64,000 bases of DNA from Hofstenia miamia (lineage: Eukaryota > Xenacoelomorpha > Acoela > Hofsteniidae), in NCBI GenBank assembly GCA_900660155.1, contig CABFPE010000117.1:311239-375238 (forward strand), read 5' to 3'. How positions within the stretch are numbered: position 1 is the first letter of the stretch; each line of letters begins with the position of its first letter. Positions 35,701 to 47,300 of this stretch are shown here, one piece after another. The position numbers and the translations under genes are program-made. Under the pieces are notes generated by a model. The model worked only from the letters and a program-made list of their open reading frames with translations, was not told where the DNA came from and did not search any database.

Positions 35701-38700
35701 GGCAGTAAGGTCGTTCCATTTAGCAGTAACTGAATTATTCGAAAGAGGATCGCGAAAAATATGTTTTTTGGAAATCAAATTATTGCGTATGTTCTTAAGC
35801 AAATCATCATTTTTGATTGGGTGACTAACGTGCCAATGTTCATTACCTCCAGAGATACCATGTTTTCTAAAACAAGATTGGTTGACTTTGTGATTATCTG
35901 CAAGTATTGCAAAAAATACGACCAGATGAATTATGCACAAGATCCAATAAGAGATTTAGTTGATTAAACAAAAAATTTGCATTGACTGAAAAAATCGGAA
36001 TGAGTCGAATAATAAAAGAATTCACAATTGAATGGAGAGACCATAAAAGCCAAAACTATCCTAATGGCTTTATTTTTTATCTTCAGAAAATCCGACAATT
36101 TGCCCAACTCTGTAGCGAATACCTTCTCTTAATGTACATTTCATCGATAAGAAGAGTACAGCTGAAATTTTAGCTCAACAGCGTGCTTAGTACTTCTCTG
36201 CATTCACTAATGGTTACCAAAGTATTTCAGCGTAGTTAGTGTGGAAGAGGCAAGATATTTCTTAAGGCGCAGTAACAATTTCTACTACGCAAAATTAATG
36301 AAAATGCTTCTTTAATTACAAGAGATGGGTAACGACAACCATTTGAGCTAAAGGATTGCAATTTAATTTGCTCTATTAAGAACCTAGTTTGAAGAGAGCC
36401 CTTTGCATCATCTGGTAAACTATAATCCGAAAGTGTTCGTGGCATTGCAAGAAGCTCATCTTTAATATCTGAATCAAAATTTCGAGCAGTATTAATAGCG
36501 GCTTCTAGTTGTGAGTATCTTGTCAGTTTAGCAGACAATGCCAATAAATGGTCCAATGGAGCATGCGTATGTCTCGCATAACCTTTGATTATAAAATCCG
36601 AATTGATATGAATATAATAATTAAAAAATAACTTGTTCTTTTACAAAAAATACGCAAATAATCAATTAACTAATCTGAATTGCACATTGAGAATATGAAG
36701 ATCTTGTGAAATCGACAAGATCATTCCAAGCTTGAATTATGTCTTTCTCATTAAATGTTGATAATTCATCAGACATGGCTTGTCATTTAATTATAGAGAT
36801 ATTCCATGTTTCAATATTTCTCGACGCTGATGGTTATTGTTGAATGAAGAACGACGAGGGGACATTAAACATAGATGGGAGTGAATAGGTAAATGATAGC
36901 GCTTAACTTTTCTTGTCTCATAATTTGTGGAAGAATGCTTCTCACAGACAACAGTGTACTTTGTAACTATGGCAATGCTTTTCGCCAACGTTCTCTGCAA
37001 GAACAAAACATGTTTATGTATATATATTAGTATGTGGAGAAGGAATATTCTGTGATTACAATAAAAAATACTGCTTATGTATTAGATTGTTATATCTGTT
37101 TGATAAACTAATGTTTTACTCGTGGGCAAACTTTAGAATTTAGGGTATGTGGACACCATATTACTGCCTGGGAGTTGCTCTGAGTTCTACCTGTAATTAC
37201 CTGGAAATTGATAGGTTGAAATACGCGGACACCGTGTTTAAAGCTAAAACATTTCCTAATATAACGTTCTCTTATGAAAGTGTTATATCAGTTTGGACCA
37301 TGTGTGTACCTACTGACAATTTAGTTGATTCAGTGTGGCATGCCATGATTTTATAACATCTTTATAAGGTGATCATCACAGATCTTGTTGTAAAATGTCT
37401 CACAGTTAAATTATTACCAATAACTTAGACTGCGGCAATTAATCCAGTTGATTTTACAGCAAACCAAACTAAATTCATCGCATGTGGTGAAAATTCAACA
37501 AGCAGCTCTGTGCCGATATGCTATAGTTTCGATATACTTAGCTAACACTCTAAATTTCTATACTATTGCTGCAAGAAGGTAAGCATCTTTTTTGAAGAAA
37601 ACAAGAGTTGCTCTTTAAATATTATGTATAAACTTATCACACTAAAATTTAATAACAAATCAATTTTGAAGACATTAATAAACTAGAATCTACCCCGGCA
37701 ATTGCACTGCGTTTGCAAGCGAATACCTCTTTATATTCTGTGAATGTAAAGGAATGTTCTTTTCATGCCGGTGTATAAGTAGTTTTACTAAATTAATGGC
37801 TAAGATTTTGAGCATATCAATATGTTTTAAATTTTACAGTTATTGTTTTAGTAAATCATTATTTATATATGTTGTGTTTACTGAACAATTGCTATGTAAA
37901 TGTAGTAACTATCAACTATCAGACAAATCCATTTTCAAAAGCAATCTTCAAATCAGAATGTATATAAAACTTTACAAATGCAGTGATTCTCTAGGTGTAC
38001 GTGAAATGTAAAACCAGAGTTTGAAAAAGCAAATCAGAAATAAGTAAAGAATGACAAACTATGTAAGTGAACATGACATATTGCTCCATTTCAAATTCTG
38101 CCTTCTACATATGCTCGATTTGGTTGCGCAGAAAATTTTCCGCATCAATGCCTCTAAATTGAAATACATTAATTATACATAAGTCAATAGAAAAAACCTC
38201 CATATTTACTACGATTTGGATACATTTTGCTGCCGAATATTTCCAAATAATGCATAAACATAGTTAATGAATGACTACCTATTGACCTAATGACATCTCA
38301 AAACGAAAAATACTTTCGAAAATATTTATCAACTGTGAACAAATTATACTACACGCAATTATGACATAAATTAGATTTAAAACAAAATTCAAATGCGAAA
38401 GTTTGAAGTTATTTAACTGTATCGTATACTCTTAAATACGTCTTTTTCTGGACCTTCCAAGGGTGGTCGTAAATTCCGTTTCAACGGACTTAACATGCAT
38501 AAAATGGCGCGGACACTTAAGGTATGTTTTGATTGTGTCTTCCCGGGGAAGCTTTTGAAAAGTAAACTTGGACCATTCTCATCGATATTCTTTTGACTTT
38601 CTCCAAAACCTTGCAGCTTTATTGTGGCATGCTAAACAGCAGTAGATATATTACAGCTTGCATTAAAATTGCAAAAAATATGTAGTCACATTATATAGAA

Positions 38701-41590
38701 AATTGCAGGTAGTTGACCATCAAATTTGAAAAAACCATGTTACGTAAAAATAACGTATTATGAAATTTTATCTTTTTCTATTGTTATATTTAGTTGATTC
38801 AATATATCAATGGTGGAATTAAATATCTTTGGGATCACAAATTGGTTGTACAGGTTACTTGTATATATAAATCCACATAAATATAAATATCTAATTTGGT
38901 GGTTTTAAAGAGAGTAGCTTACGAAATTTGATATATCTCTTGGCTGCTTACGGACTTCAAAAATCTATGCTGTCTGCCCATGTTAATTTGAAGAGGCTTA
39001 AAATTCCTTCATTATGGTTCTAAGCATTCAAGAATAATACAATATAGCATGAATATTAAAATGAAAGGAATGGTCTCTTTTGAGTTCTTACACATATATT
39101 CGAAGTAGATGGCTGTGAAATTAAAAGGATTTAAGTCTGTTACTGTTCTTTCACCCTAACGATTATAAAATGATCCGCGGCCCAGCCCAACCCATTTAAG
39201 ATTAATAATAATAATAATGAAAGACTTTATTTAGTCGCTGAAGGCATACACTACAAAAAAATAAAAACAAGTCAAGTTTTACGGCAGCGAGGACAGTCGT
39301 AGGAGATGAAATAGGAGCAGATGGAAGAGTAGACAAAGTTGGAGAAGGGCTCAGCAAAGAGGACAGATTGAGGGAGGTCGTTGATAGCAACAGGGAAGAA
39401 GAGAACAGCAAACACCGAACCTTGAGGAGCACCACTAGAGAGAAGAGCAGGAGAAGAAATAGAAGAGTTGATTTTGACACATTGACGACGATTGGAGAAG
39501 TAAGACTGAAAGAGTTCGATGAAATCAGCATCAAAGCCAAATAAACTTAATTTGTCAAGAAGGATAGAATGAGGGAGCCGATCAAAAGCTTTAGAAATGT
39601 CAATAACGATAATGCAACCAGGATCATTACGATCAGAGTCGAAATAGCAGTTTTCAATCAAAACAATATGAACCCCATGTTGGGTTGACACGTTTCCGTC
39701 CTGACATAAGCCCGAAGCCTAAACTTAAACCCGCGAGCCAAGATGCAAGAGTTGTATTATATTTCCAAATGAAGACAAGATTTTTTCCTTGAAAAATTTA
39801 TTAAAAAATATTTTTAGCTATCAATATCCGTTAAGATAATTGATTGATAATTGACGTAGAACATTAATTTTTATTGATAATTGGCCCTAGTAATTTGATG
39901 ATCGAACACTATAAAAATTTGGAAAATAACACTGCTTTAAGATGTCTTTAAAACACCCTGTTTTCAACATGCCAATCCTGTTTCAACTCATAGAAGATCA
40001 TTTTAATCTTTGAAACCTCGAATTGGTCAACTGTTGAGTTTTACGTCAAGCTTCTTCATAAATTTGCTTAGCAAATTGACAAAAACGCATTTTCCTGGAG
40101 TTTGCGCTTTCATCAAATAAAAATTTTCAAATAATTTCGATTTTCAATTTCAATAGGGTAGAGAAATTTTCCAGTAATCCAATGTGTTAAAATTCCATTG
40201 CTGACTGCTTGAAACGAACTCAAGTGTACATGCTGTCATGTTGTGAATGACCGCAGTAATATTAAAACAACAAATACATATTCCTTTGGATGTACCCTAT
40301 CAACAAATTATAGTTTCAAGTCATTGTTACGTTAAAGACAATTTATATTTCAGGTTGTAGTTTAATTTAAGTTCAAATTTAGAAATCTTATGGGATGGCA
40401 TTTGAAGCAATTTATTGAAATTCTTTTGCATTTTATACGAATTTTCCACAATTAATGCGTTGAAATGCAGCTCCTTTCAAAACGACAAAAAACCATAATG
40501 AAAGCTCACATATGCTTCTAAGCATACATTTTCATCCAAAAAATCAGCCTCAAAATATCCTCTAATATCTAGTTTTCATCAAAGTATAAAAAATTTCTTA
40601 TATTTTTGTCTATTATCTTTTCTAAACATCGTCTATTTTCTCAATTCCCCATACTTGCCTAATTCGATGGGATATTCTAAAAAAAACTTTCAATTTATAT
40701 AGGTACAAGCCAGTTTTCTCATCAATTATACTAATGCATTGCCTTTTCGAGTGATAAAACTTAAGAATAATGAATCAAAATTTCTGTAAAAAGTCCTGCA
40801 TGGTGATAATATAAAATCTTATAGAATTATGTTTTTTCTTAATATGAGTTTTTCATTATAAAATTTCGCCTTATGTACTTTTTGAAGCAGCTGTTTTCTA
40901 TATAATCAGATTTTGGGTTGAGAGAAATAGTTTGCAATTTTTAATAACTCATTGAAATCTATCTTAAATCAAATGAGTGAACTGAGAACATTTTGTTGAA
41001 AATGTAGTGAACAAAGGGAATTAATATGAAATATTAATTTATGTTTCTCATTTTGTACTGAAAATTCGATTCAATTGCAAACGTTCAAAATTACAAATTA
41101 TTTGTATAATTGAATTTTTGTTTAATCAACTTCTAAAACTAATGAATACATAAATAATTAGTTAATTTATTGGCCAAAACAATTTCAATTTTTTGTTTAG
41201 GGTGACATAACTCGTTATGGGTGTCGAACACGATCTGGACAATTAAATGATCTAAACTCAGGCCTCACTCGTTACTATCTCAATAACTTTGCCGATGGCA
41301 TTCGTCAAGATGCTCATGAGCTTTTCCACGGGAGATTTGTTGTTCCCGCACACGATCATCGGCCAATAACATCACCTTTCGAAAGTCCACTGACAGCAGA
41401 TCTACTTTTACCAGTCTCGGCACTAATTTCATTCGCTATTTTTATTTATTGCTTGTTGGTTCCAGGCGAGGATTGGGTAGTTTACGCCCTGTTTTGGATT
41501 TCGTTGACTGTCATCTTCCTTGTTTTATGCGTCCGTAGAGGGCCGTTTTTAGTCAACAAACCTAAATTGGTGAAAGTGAAAATTCAATGA
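29741..41590 (+). CDS. SACM1L: SAC1 phosphoinositide phosphatase, six exons
   Basis: Exons 29741-29906, 30614-31007, 31287-31566, 31794-32051, 33748-33996 and 41201-41590 join in phase with GT/AG borders and encode 578 residues (human SAC1 has 587). SAC1 removes phosphate from PI4P and related lipids on ER and Golgi membranes. The SAC domain shows RGSIPMSWTQTPNLQWKP, NFVETEQIVE and the catalytic CX5R motif NCIDSLDRTNVVQSL (Cys384, Arg390). QYAGTKAMK and GLTRYYLNNFADGIRQDA follow. Two hydrophobic segments near 517-536 and 542-561 would anchor it in the ER. The C-terminus KVKIQ keeps the KXKXX retrieval pattern. The third donor (CAG-GTTGGT) is weak but is the one that keeps phase. Intron 4 holds a Penelope-like element; intron 5 (7.2 kb) holds a LINE and a possible nested gene. 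No damage is seen. Confidence 0.95.
32284..33600 (+). mobile_element. Penelope-like element, RT plus GIY-YIG endonuclease, decayed
   Basis: In SAC1 intron 4, in the gene's orientation. In order: PPYRPIVNIINNQAYHLHNF, SYDVTSLFTNIPIDIL (reverse-transcriptase motif A), QVDGIPMRSPLSPNLANFTM (motif B), YCRYVDDIFAGF (catalytic), KWYQKPTCTGLYIP, and a GIY-YIG nuclease SGIVYSHDC...SYIGETRRHL. These phrases are characteristic of Penelope-like elements rather than LINEs. The coding order is complete from about motif 1 to the nuclease, but it is spread over several frames. The 5' end and terminal repeats were not identified. Confidence 0.85.
34000..36236. other. SAC1 intron 5, first part, unassigned
   Basis: No recognised element. 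Two overlapping minus-strand frames near 35680-35960 look somewhat protein-like: one reads SHPIKNDDLLKNIRNNL and the other FNQLNLLLDLVHNSSGRIF. They are in different frames and match no family I know. Confidence 0.3.
36237..36776 (-). CDS. Possible nested two-exon gene, unknown product
   Basis: On the minus strand an ATG at 36776 opens MSDELSTFNEKDIIQAWNDL and continues to IQI at about 36671. A GTTAAT donor there joins in phase to an acceptor (CAAAG) at about 36580. The second exon reads YARHTHAPLDHLLALSAKLT, then EAAINTARNFDSDIKDELLA and TRFLIEQIKLQSFS. The composition is soluble, helical and protein-like, and the phase agrees. I do not recognise a family. The frame runs to 36237, but another splice at GTAATT near 36315 is possible. 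It lies inside SAC1 intron 5 on the opposite strand. A transposon-derived frame cannot be excluded. Confidence 0.35.
36791..37006 (-). other. Open frame preceded by an acceptor-like site, uncertain
   Basis: A 71-codon minus-strand frame starts just beside TTCTTGCAG, a good acceptor, and reads RTLAKSIAIVTKYTVVCEKH. It ends just before the ATG of the possible nested gene. It could be the last exon of another unit, a 5' UTR exon, or chance. Confidence 0.2.
37010..39200. other. SAC1 intron 5, middle part, unassigned
   Basis: No recognised element. A short plus-strand frame near 38440-38520 reads FSGPSKGGRKFRFNGLNMHK and is followed by a donor-like AAG-GTATGT, but nothing upstream or downstream supports a gene. 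Confidence 0.25.
39202..39700 (-). mobile_element. LINE copy with internal deletion, antisense
   Basis: Same family as 9245-10724. The minus-strand frame reads IVIDISKAFDRLPHSILLDKL (motif A), FSNRRQCVKINSSISSP and GAPQGSVFAVLFFPVAINDL (motif B). It then jumps, just after QSVLFAEPFSNFVYSS, directly to the 3' UTR that ends in an AAT tract at about 39206. The catalytic YADD and the whole C-terminal domain are missing. Confidence 0.8.
39701..41200. other. SAC1 intron 5, last part, unassigned
   Basis: About 1.5 kb of AT-rich sequence up to the acceptor TTTTTGTTTAG before the last SAC1 exon. No gene or repeat was recognised. Confidence 0.3.
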
Positions 41591-42992
41591 TGTAAATATG
41601 AATTTATGATTAATGATATGAAAGAGTATTTTAAATTATTTGTTATTTAGCGTTTATTAAATGATTGCATGTATTTATTTACAGCAATTTAAATGTCTTA
41701 CATTTTTTATTCAGCTATATTAACTGATTGTTTATTTTGTAATTCAGCTTTAGTCATAATCTATTCTAACACAACCAATATAGCTTTCCGTAGATTATGT
41801 CAACAAATGATGCTATGTTAAAACAAATGACGGAAACCCATTAACATTTTTCAAATATATAGCAATTGCTTGTTGAGATCAATCTTTTCTTACTCAACTT
41901 AAACAATTGAATCTATATAATCAATTAAATTACTTAAGTTATTTAAATTTTTCAAAGTTGATTAAAATTCAAAACAAAAATTTTTTAGAACATTTGCTTT
42001 TTCATATATACAATATGTTCTATGTCATGCAACCAAGAGAATTCGAATTTTTTTTCGCATGTTATTTTCAATGACATAGAAATAGAAGAAATATTTGGAA
42101 ATTCTATTGCTCAATACTTATTTAAGTCAATTCAACATATTCAAATACTGCGTTAATAGTTTCATTCAATACAAAAATTTGACTTAACACTTTGCAAATA
42201 CCCCCATGTCTTAGTCATTTGATTGTATTAACAACATTGTATAGAATAATCATCAAAATTAACCACTAGGATAAAGCAAATTTTCTTAATCTCGTTGATT
42301 ACATAACCAATAACACACATTCAAAGCATAAATTCATTATTTATAAAAGTAAACGAGAAATTCATTTGGTAATATTTGATGCGCGTAGCAGTGTTTGAAT
42401 TGCAAAGCTTGTATGTGGTTTGAAAAAATCCCAACAAGTTTTTTCTAGATTTTATTTGTCATAATGTGCGATTTAAAATTGCATATACTCTATTCAATGA
42501 ATATCCAAACCAAAGCCCAAAATTCGATCAGATTTTAAAAGTGTGGAACTTTTAATTTACTAACATGTTAATAAATTTCAAAAATTAGTGTTTTGCTATC
42601 TTTTTACAGATTTGTTTAGTTTTCATAATATATATACACATAATCTTAAACAACTTGCAATACTTCATGTTCACAATTTGGGAATTAAATAAACCAGAGT
42701 TTATTTAAATAAAGCAAATTTTTCCAAAAAATCATGATTTTTGCTAAGTCAATGTACCATTGCTTAATTTTTGTATTTTTTCAAATTGATTAAAATTTCA
42801 GGCCGCCGAAGTGATGATATAAACACACACTTCTCCGAAATTGTGAATGGTCAAAATATGGGTACCTGGGTAATTTGGAAGTCATGTAAGACTTAAATGC
42901 ATAATAACCATTTTGAATAGTGCGTATGCTTCGAGCAAGACACAGCCGCTGAAATTGCAGATCATTCAAAAACATGAAGATCGATAAATTAC
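41591..42992. other. Downstream of SAC1, unassigned
   Basis: Presumably contains the SAC1 3' UTR. No exact AATAAA close to the stop was noticed. No credible gene is seen. Confidence 0.3.
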
Positions 42993-43298
42993 AAATAAGA
43001 ATTTGATAGTTATCGCAAGATCTTACTATTCGGCAAACAGGTATGCTGACAACTCTTCATTCAAGTAAATTTGCAAAAAATTANNNNNNNNNNNNNNNNN
43101 NNNNNNNNNNNNNNAAGCTGTGTTTTCTACAGTAATATATGAGGCAACTTCCAATTCATCAGTTAATTCCACAGTGCCAACATTAAAACGATCTTAAACT
43201 TGATTTAAAATAAGAATTTGATAGTTATCGTAAGATCTTACTATTCGGCAAACAGGTATGCTGACAACCATTCATTCAAGTAAATTTGCAAAAAATTA
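42993..43298. repeat. 91-bp block duplicated across a short gap
   Basis: The block beginning AAATAAGAATTTGATAGTTA at 42993-43083 recurs at 43208-43298 with only a few differences (TATCGCAAG versus TATCGTAAG, CAACTC versus CAACCA). The 31-N gap at 43084-43114 directly follows the first copy. This looks like an imperfectly merged contig overlap or haplotype pair. Confidence 0.85.
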
Positions 43299-43852
43299 AG
43301 GCCAAGTCATCAACCCCAAATCGAAAAAAATATCGGAGGTTACCTTTTCGAAAACCTGTATAAGGAATTAGAATTTAACTATCCATGTTTTGAAACACCT
43401 TGGGATGATCTAAGAAAATTAAAAAAGTGTAAGTTATCTGCTCTTAGTAACATCAGTTATTGCCCTAAAAAGCAATTCTGCTTCCTCTCTCAAGAGAGAT
43501 TTTGTTGTTGGTGGATTACAACATTAACTACCTTGCCAAAAGTGAGACAAAGTACATAAACTTCATTTGTGAAGAATGGCAATTCGATGTTCCAACATGA
43601 GGAAACAACGTTAGTGATTACTTTTTAACAAATACTGAATCTGGTTTTCAGAAATTACATCTTTAATTCATTCTCCGACCATAACTTAGGGTTATTCGTT
43701 AGCAATTAAATTCTCCGTAGCAACATAAAGAAAAAAATTTACTCGCAGTTTTACAAAATTTGACGAAAAAACTTAAAATTGATTAGAAAATGTCGCATGG
43801 GATTAAGTATATACACTGCAAGATCCAGAAGACATAATTGGATTTATTATGA

Positions 43853-44560
43853 ACATTAGCAGAACAGCAAACGGCTTTTTTACAGGAATTTATAGAAAGC
43901 CAATCGATACAGGTTTTGTTTTAAATTCCAATTCAAATTCACCTGTAGCATACAAACAGCACTAATCAAAGGAACAATACATCGAATTTTTGATGTCTTA
44001 ATTTCTTATGAAATCAAACGGAAGTCGAATCTGAAGAAAAACGAATATCCAAGTCAATTTATTAACAAATTTATTAAAGAATAAATTGATGAAATATTGA
44101 ACAAGACAGGAAAATATTTGAATAATTTTTAAAACATTTTAAAATGCAATATAGAGGTAAGCACACAACAGATATGATTAATCAAATACGAAGAATAAAT
44201 TATATAAAAGAAAATGTAAGATTTATTTTATACAACGCGAAAACTTAGTCAAAACTTAGAATTAAAACCAATTACAAAGAGATTCGATCATTGCAATGTT
44301 ATCTATAAAATCAGTTTCACCTGTGGTGAGGACTATATTGGATAAAGTAGCAGACAATTAAGCAGAAAAATAAAAGAACAATATCAGAAAACTCTAAGAA
44401 AATGTAGAATAAATTATGACATTAAAATGTTAAGATCAACCATCCCCAAAAATTTAAAAGTAATCGAAATTATATACATAAGATCAATGCAACCAATCAG
44501 TAACACCAAAGATGACTACATCTATATTTATCAGCACAAATGACCTCTAATCAACGTTTA
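43853..44560 (+). mobile_element. Penelope-like element 3' fragment
   Basis: Reads GIYRKPIDTGFVLNSNSNSP, then LIKGTIHRIFDVL in a shifted frame, then the GIY-YIG nuclease NVIYKISFTCGEDYIG with RQLSRKIKEQ and a tail LKVIEIIYIRSMQPISN. These are the last parts of a Penelope-like protein. It lies between the endonuclease and polymerase of the LINE at 43318 and so was inserted into it. Confidence 0.75.
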
Positions 44561-44962
44561 ATTACATCATAATATCTTTTAATTAAATAATGCACGCAAT
44601 CTACATTAATAAATATCTTGAATGTCTATAAAGAGCAAACATTATCGCGATTTTAAGAGAAGAGACCCTACAGATTGCACAAATCCTGTTTCAAAAATAT
44701 TTGAGAGGCTTCTATGCAAACAAATCAATTCATACCTAAAGGAAAACAATGTGCTATATTCGAATCAATTTTGATGCTTTACTCGAATTTACAAAGAATA
44801 CACATTATTTTCTGAACAATAACATATGTAGCAGTTTTACTTTGCTTGACCTTAGAAAAGCGTTTGATAGTCTTGATTACAAAATTCTTGATGTAAAATT
44901 AGAAAATTACGGATTTAGTACCCCGTCAAGAATGTTTTTGGGCAACTTCGTTAACAATAGTC

Positions 44963-45304
44963 CAGAGTTGTTATCGGTTCGGTTCGGTTTCGGGTACAAA
45001 ATCCTAGAAAAATCGCGTTAGCCTACATGTTCCGGGAAAACGCCGCTTACTTCAAAGTGCCCTAAGAAGGCCGTAATTCAATAATTATTTATTTATTGAT
45101 GGCTTTTGGATGGTAGGTTTCTTGGGAAACAGGTCTTTATTAGCCCAGCTGCAATTATAATTAACAGTTGATATTAATGCTGGCGCATTTAAAATAACAA
45201 TAGCGAAATTATGCCGTCCGGCATTTCGGGTACATTCGGTTTCGGGTACGTGTTTAAGAAATCGGTTCGGTTTCGTTTCCAAATTCTGTACCCGATTCCA
45301 ACTG
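44963..45304. mobile_element. hAT-type MITE, 342 bp, with 8-bp target duplication
   Basis: Begins CAGAGTTG and ends CCAACTG, and is flanked by CAATAGTC (44955-44962) and CAATAGAC (45305-45312), an 8-base duplication with one mismatch. Sub-terminal CGGTTCGGTTTCGGGTAC at the left and TGTACCCGATTCC at the right are inverted. Further CGGTTCGGTTTCG copies lie inside. Leaving it out restores the LINE reading NFVNNRHQRVRID exactly, which confirms both borders. It has no transposase and so is non-autonomous. Confidence 0.85.
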
Positions 45305-45837
45305 CAATAGACATCAACGTGTGCGTATTGATAGTGTATATAGTGAGTACATAGCAACTAATAAAGGAATTCCACATGGTATACTACTTGGTCATTTTCT
45401 TTTTAATTTGTACATAAATGATTTTTCAACACATTGTCGATGAGGAACTAAATCAATATGCAGACGAAATTTGCTGCATAAATGCATGTGAGTCCAATGA
45501 CAGCCACAAGAAACTTGCAGAACACTTTTACCAAAATCTGAATTATTTTAACTAAAGCATGCTAACAATGAGTAAGCAAAAACTCAGTTCATCATCTTCA
45601 CTCCAAGTGGGTCGGAAGCAATGGCTAGACAAGTCTAAAAGTTTCTGACGGTATATCTGCAATCCAAAACAGCAAATCGGTAAAATACTTAGGTGTGGAA
45701 ATACATCAATACTTCTGTTACAAAGATTTCATCAACAGCAAAATTTGAAAAATGGCGTTTGGAATCCAGTATCTAAAACAAATAAAACAGCTTAAACAGA
45801 ATAAATATTTAATTAACGCATTTGTAATTAGTCAATA

Positions 45838-46942
45838 TACAGTGCTTCTCAAAAGTCAGGAAATATTTTAAAGGCTGCGTGCCTTTTTCTCAGCTTTTAG
45901 AAACCGGTGAATGCAATTTATCAGAGCTCACAAGAAAGGAATTTAGTTTTCTACCGGCGAAATGTAATTCTGATCGCGTTATACACCATTGTAACTGAAG
46001 TCCTGAAGAAAAAATTTGGTGACAATGTCATCGGACTAGGCTTTCCGAGCTTTTGGTCTTCGAGGTCTCTTGATCTCAATCCGCTTGACTCTACTTTTGG
46101 AGAATGTTGAAAACTCAAGTCTACAGCCGGGGAAGACCACAGAATCTCGAATCTATCAAAGAGTGGATCGTGGAAGCTGCTGAAGACGTGCAAAAAAATG
46201 AGGTCTCCAGTGCAATCCAGGACTTGTTCTACCGGTGCGAACTTGTTAGAGACCTCAATGGTGATACTTTCGAACATTTGTTAGAATTTCTTCATGATAT
46301 TGTACTGTTTTTGGTGATTGTTTGTTATTGAATAACTAGTTTTCAGTAATAAAGTTGTTTTCCTTAAAATTAGTTACGGAATAATAAGTTTACTATTATT
46401 AAAGATGTAGGTACTAAAATGAAATGAAATAAAATGAAATATCTATATTTAGAGTTGCTTTTTACGATATAAAACACTGTTTACAACTGTAAATAGCGTC
46501 AAACAATAGAAATAAACTTAATAAATAATAAACTTAATAAAATCATGCAGATAATTTATTAGGTTTTGCAATAATAATTATAATTTTCTAACTTAAGAAG
46601 TGGCAAATTTAATTTACAAATATAGTCTTCTTTTATGTTCAAACTTGGTTGCAATGATTTTATGAAAATACTCTCAATAATTTTTAAGTAATTTGATCTT
46701 GATGTCTGATGTAATATTTTGGTTTCAAAATTTAGTCCGCATTTATTTAGATGATTAGATATACTAGAACTGGTCTTATGTTCTTTAATTCTTCTTGATA
46801 GTTGTCTAAAATAGATTTCGCCTGTAGAAAATTAAATTTCCTTCATGTGAGCTCTGATAAATCGCATTCACTGGTTTCTAAAAGCTATGACAACAAGGCA
46901 TGCAGCCTTTAAAGTATTTCCAGACTTTTGAGAAGCACTGTA
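45838..46942 (+). mobile_element. Tc1/mariner-type element with about 130-bp inverted ends
   Basis: Both ends start TACAGTGCTTCTCAAAAGTC and stay similar for about 130 bases (through TTTTAGAAACC, TTTATCAGAGCTCAC and TTTTCTAC.GGCGAAAT), with TA at each border. The left half encodes a transposase C-terminus in two frames: FWSSRSLDLNPLDSTFGE, then TQVYSRGRPQNLESIKEWIV and YRCELVRDLNGDTFEHLLEF. The rest of the transposase is missing. The right half contains a reversed Penelope-like fragment. It interrupts the LINE after LINAFVISQY. Confidence 0.8.
46560..46815 (-). mobile_element. Penelope-like GIY-YIG end inside the Tc1/mariner element
   Basis: The minus-strand frame reads FRQLSRRIKEHKTSSSISNH, NKCGLNFETKILHQTS and LKIIESIFIKSLQPSLNIK, then DYICKLNLPLLKL. 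This is the C-terminal half of a Penelope-like GIY-YIG nuclease, closely resembling the plus-strand piece at 44380-44530. It ends at the inner edge of the right inverted repeat. Confidence 0.7.
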
Positions 46943-47300
46943 CATATGCTTGCATTCTCTTAAGCAATATGAAGAGTGCTGAGCATGAGCGTATAAAAAA
47001 AGTTTTAGCTCGTCAATCTGTATCATGTTCTCGATTAGTAAGAAACTGCAAAGATGGTAATTGCTTCGTCCAGTTATTATAACCAAGTAAAACAGTCTAG
47101 AACACATGTTTAAACAGTTCAAAACTAGTAGTAGGGCACTAACCAAGAGATGTAAAATATAATCACCGTGCAATATGTCCAAGAATTTTTAAAACACAAT
47201 TTATTAGCAGAACATAATAATAACAGAATGGTTAAAATGTTAAAATTGTAGCGAAATTCTTTAATTTTAATCCATTTTAATTGTAAATATCTGTGTACTT

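Larger units (their letters stand above)
43318..47300 (+). mobile_element. LINE with endonuclease and reverse transcriptase, broken by three insertions
   Basis: Pieces in order: endonuclease YNINYLAKSETKYINFI with FSDHNLGLFV (43480-43730); linker ENVAWD to PEDIIGFIMNI (to about 43850); reverse transcriptase SKIFERLLCKQINSYLKENN (44665), TLLDLRKAFDSLDYKIL (motif A), GFSTPSRMFLGNFVNN; then after an insertion RHQRVRIDSVYSEYIATNKG, GIPHGILLGHFLFNLYINDF (motif B), LNQYADEICC and VKYLGVEIHQYF (to 45837). After a second DNA transposon it resumes with SNMKSAEHERIKKVLARQ (46950) and CPRIFKTQFISRT (47175). A Penelope-like fragment separates endonuclease from polymerase. Apart from these insertions the copy is close to complete in domains but carries several stops and shifts. 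Confidence 0.8.

Noticed and set aside
35680-35960. Further exons of a nested gene
   Set aside because: Two frames look protein-like, but they conflict with each other and no splice chain to 36237 could be fixed.
38440-38525. Extra SAC1 exon reading FSGPSKGGRKFRFNGL
   Set aside because: SAC1 exons 5 and 6 already join in phase and match the human protein without an insertion; no acceptor is visible.
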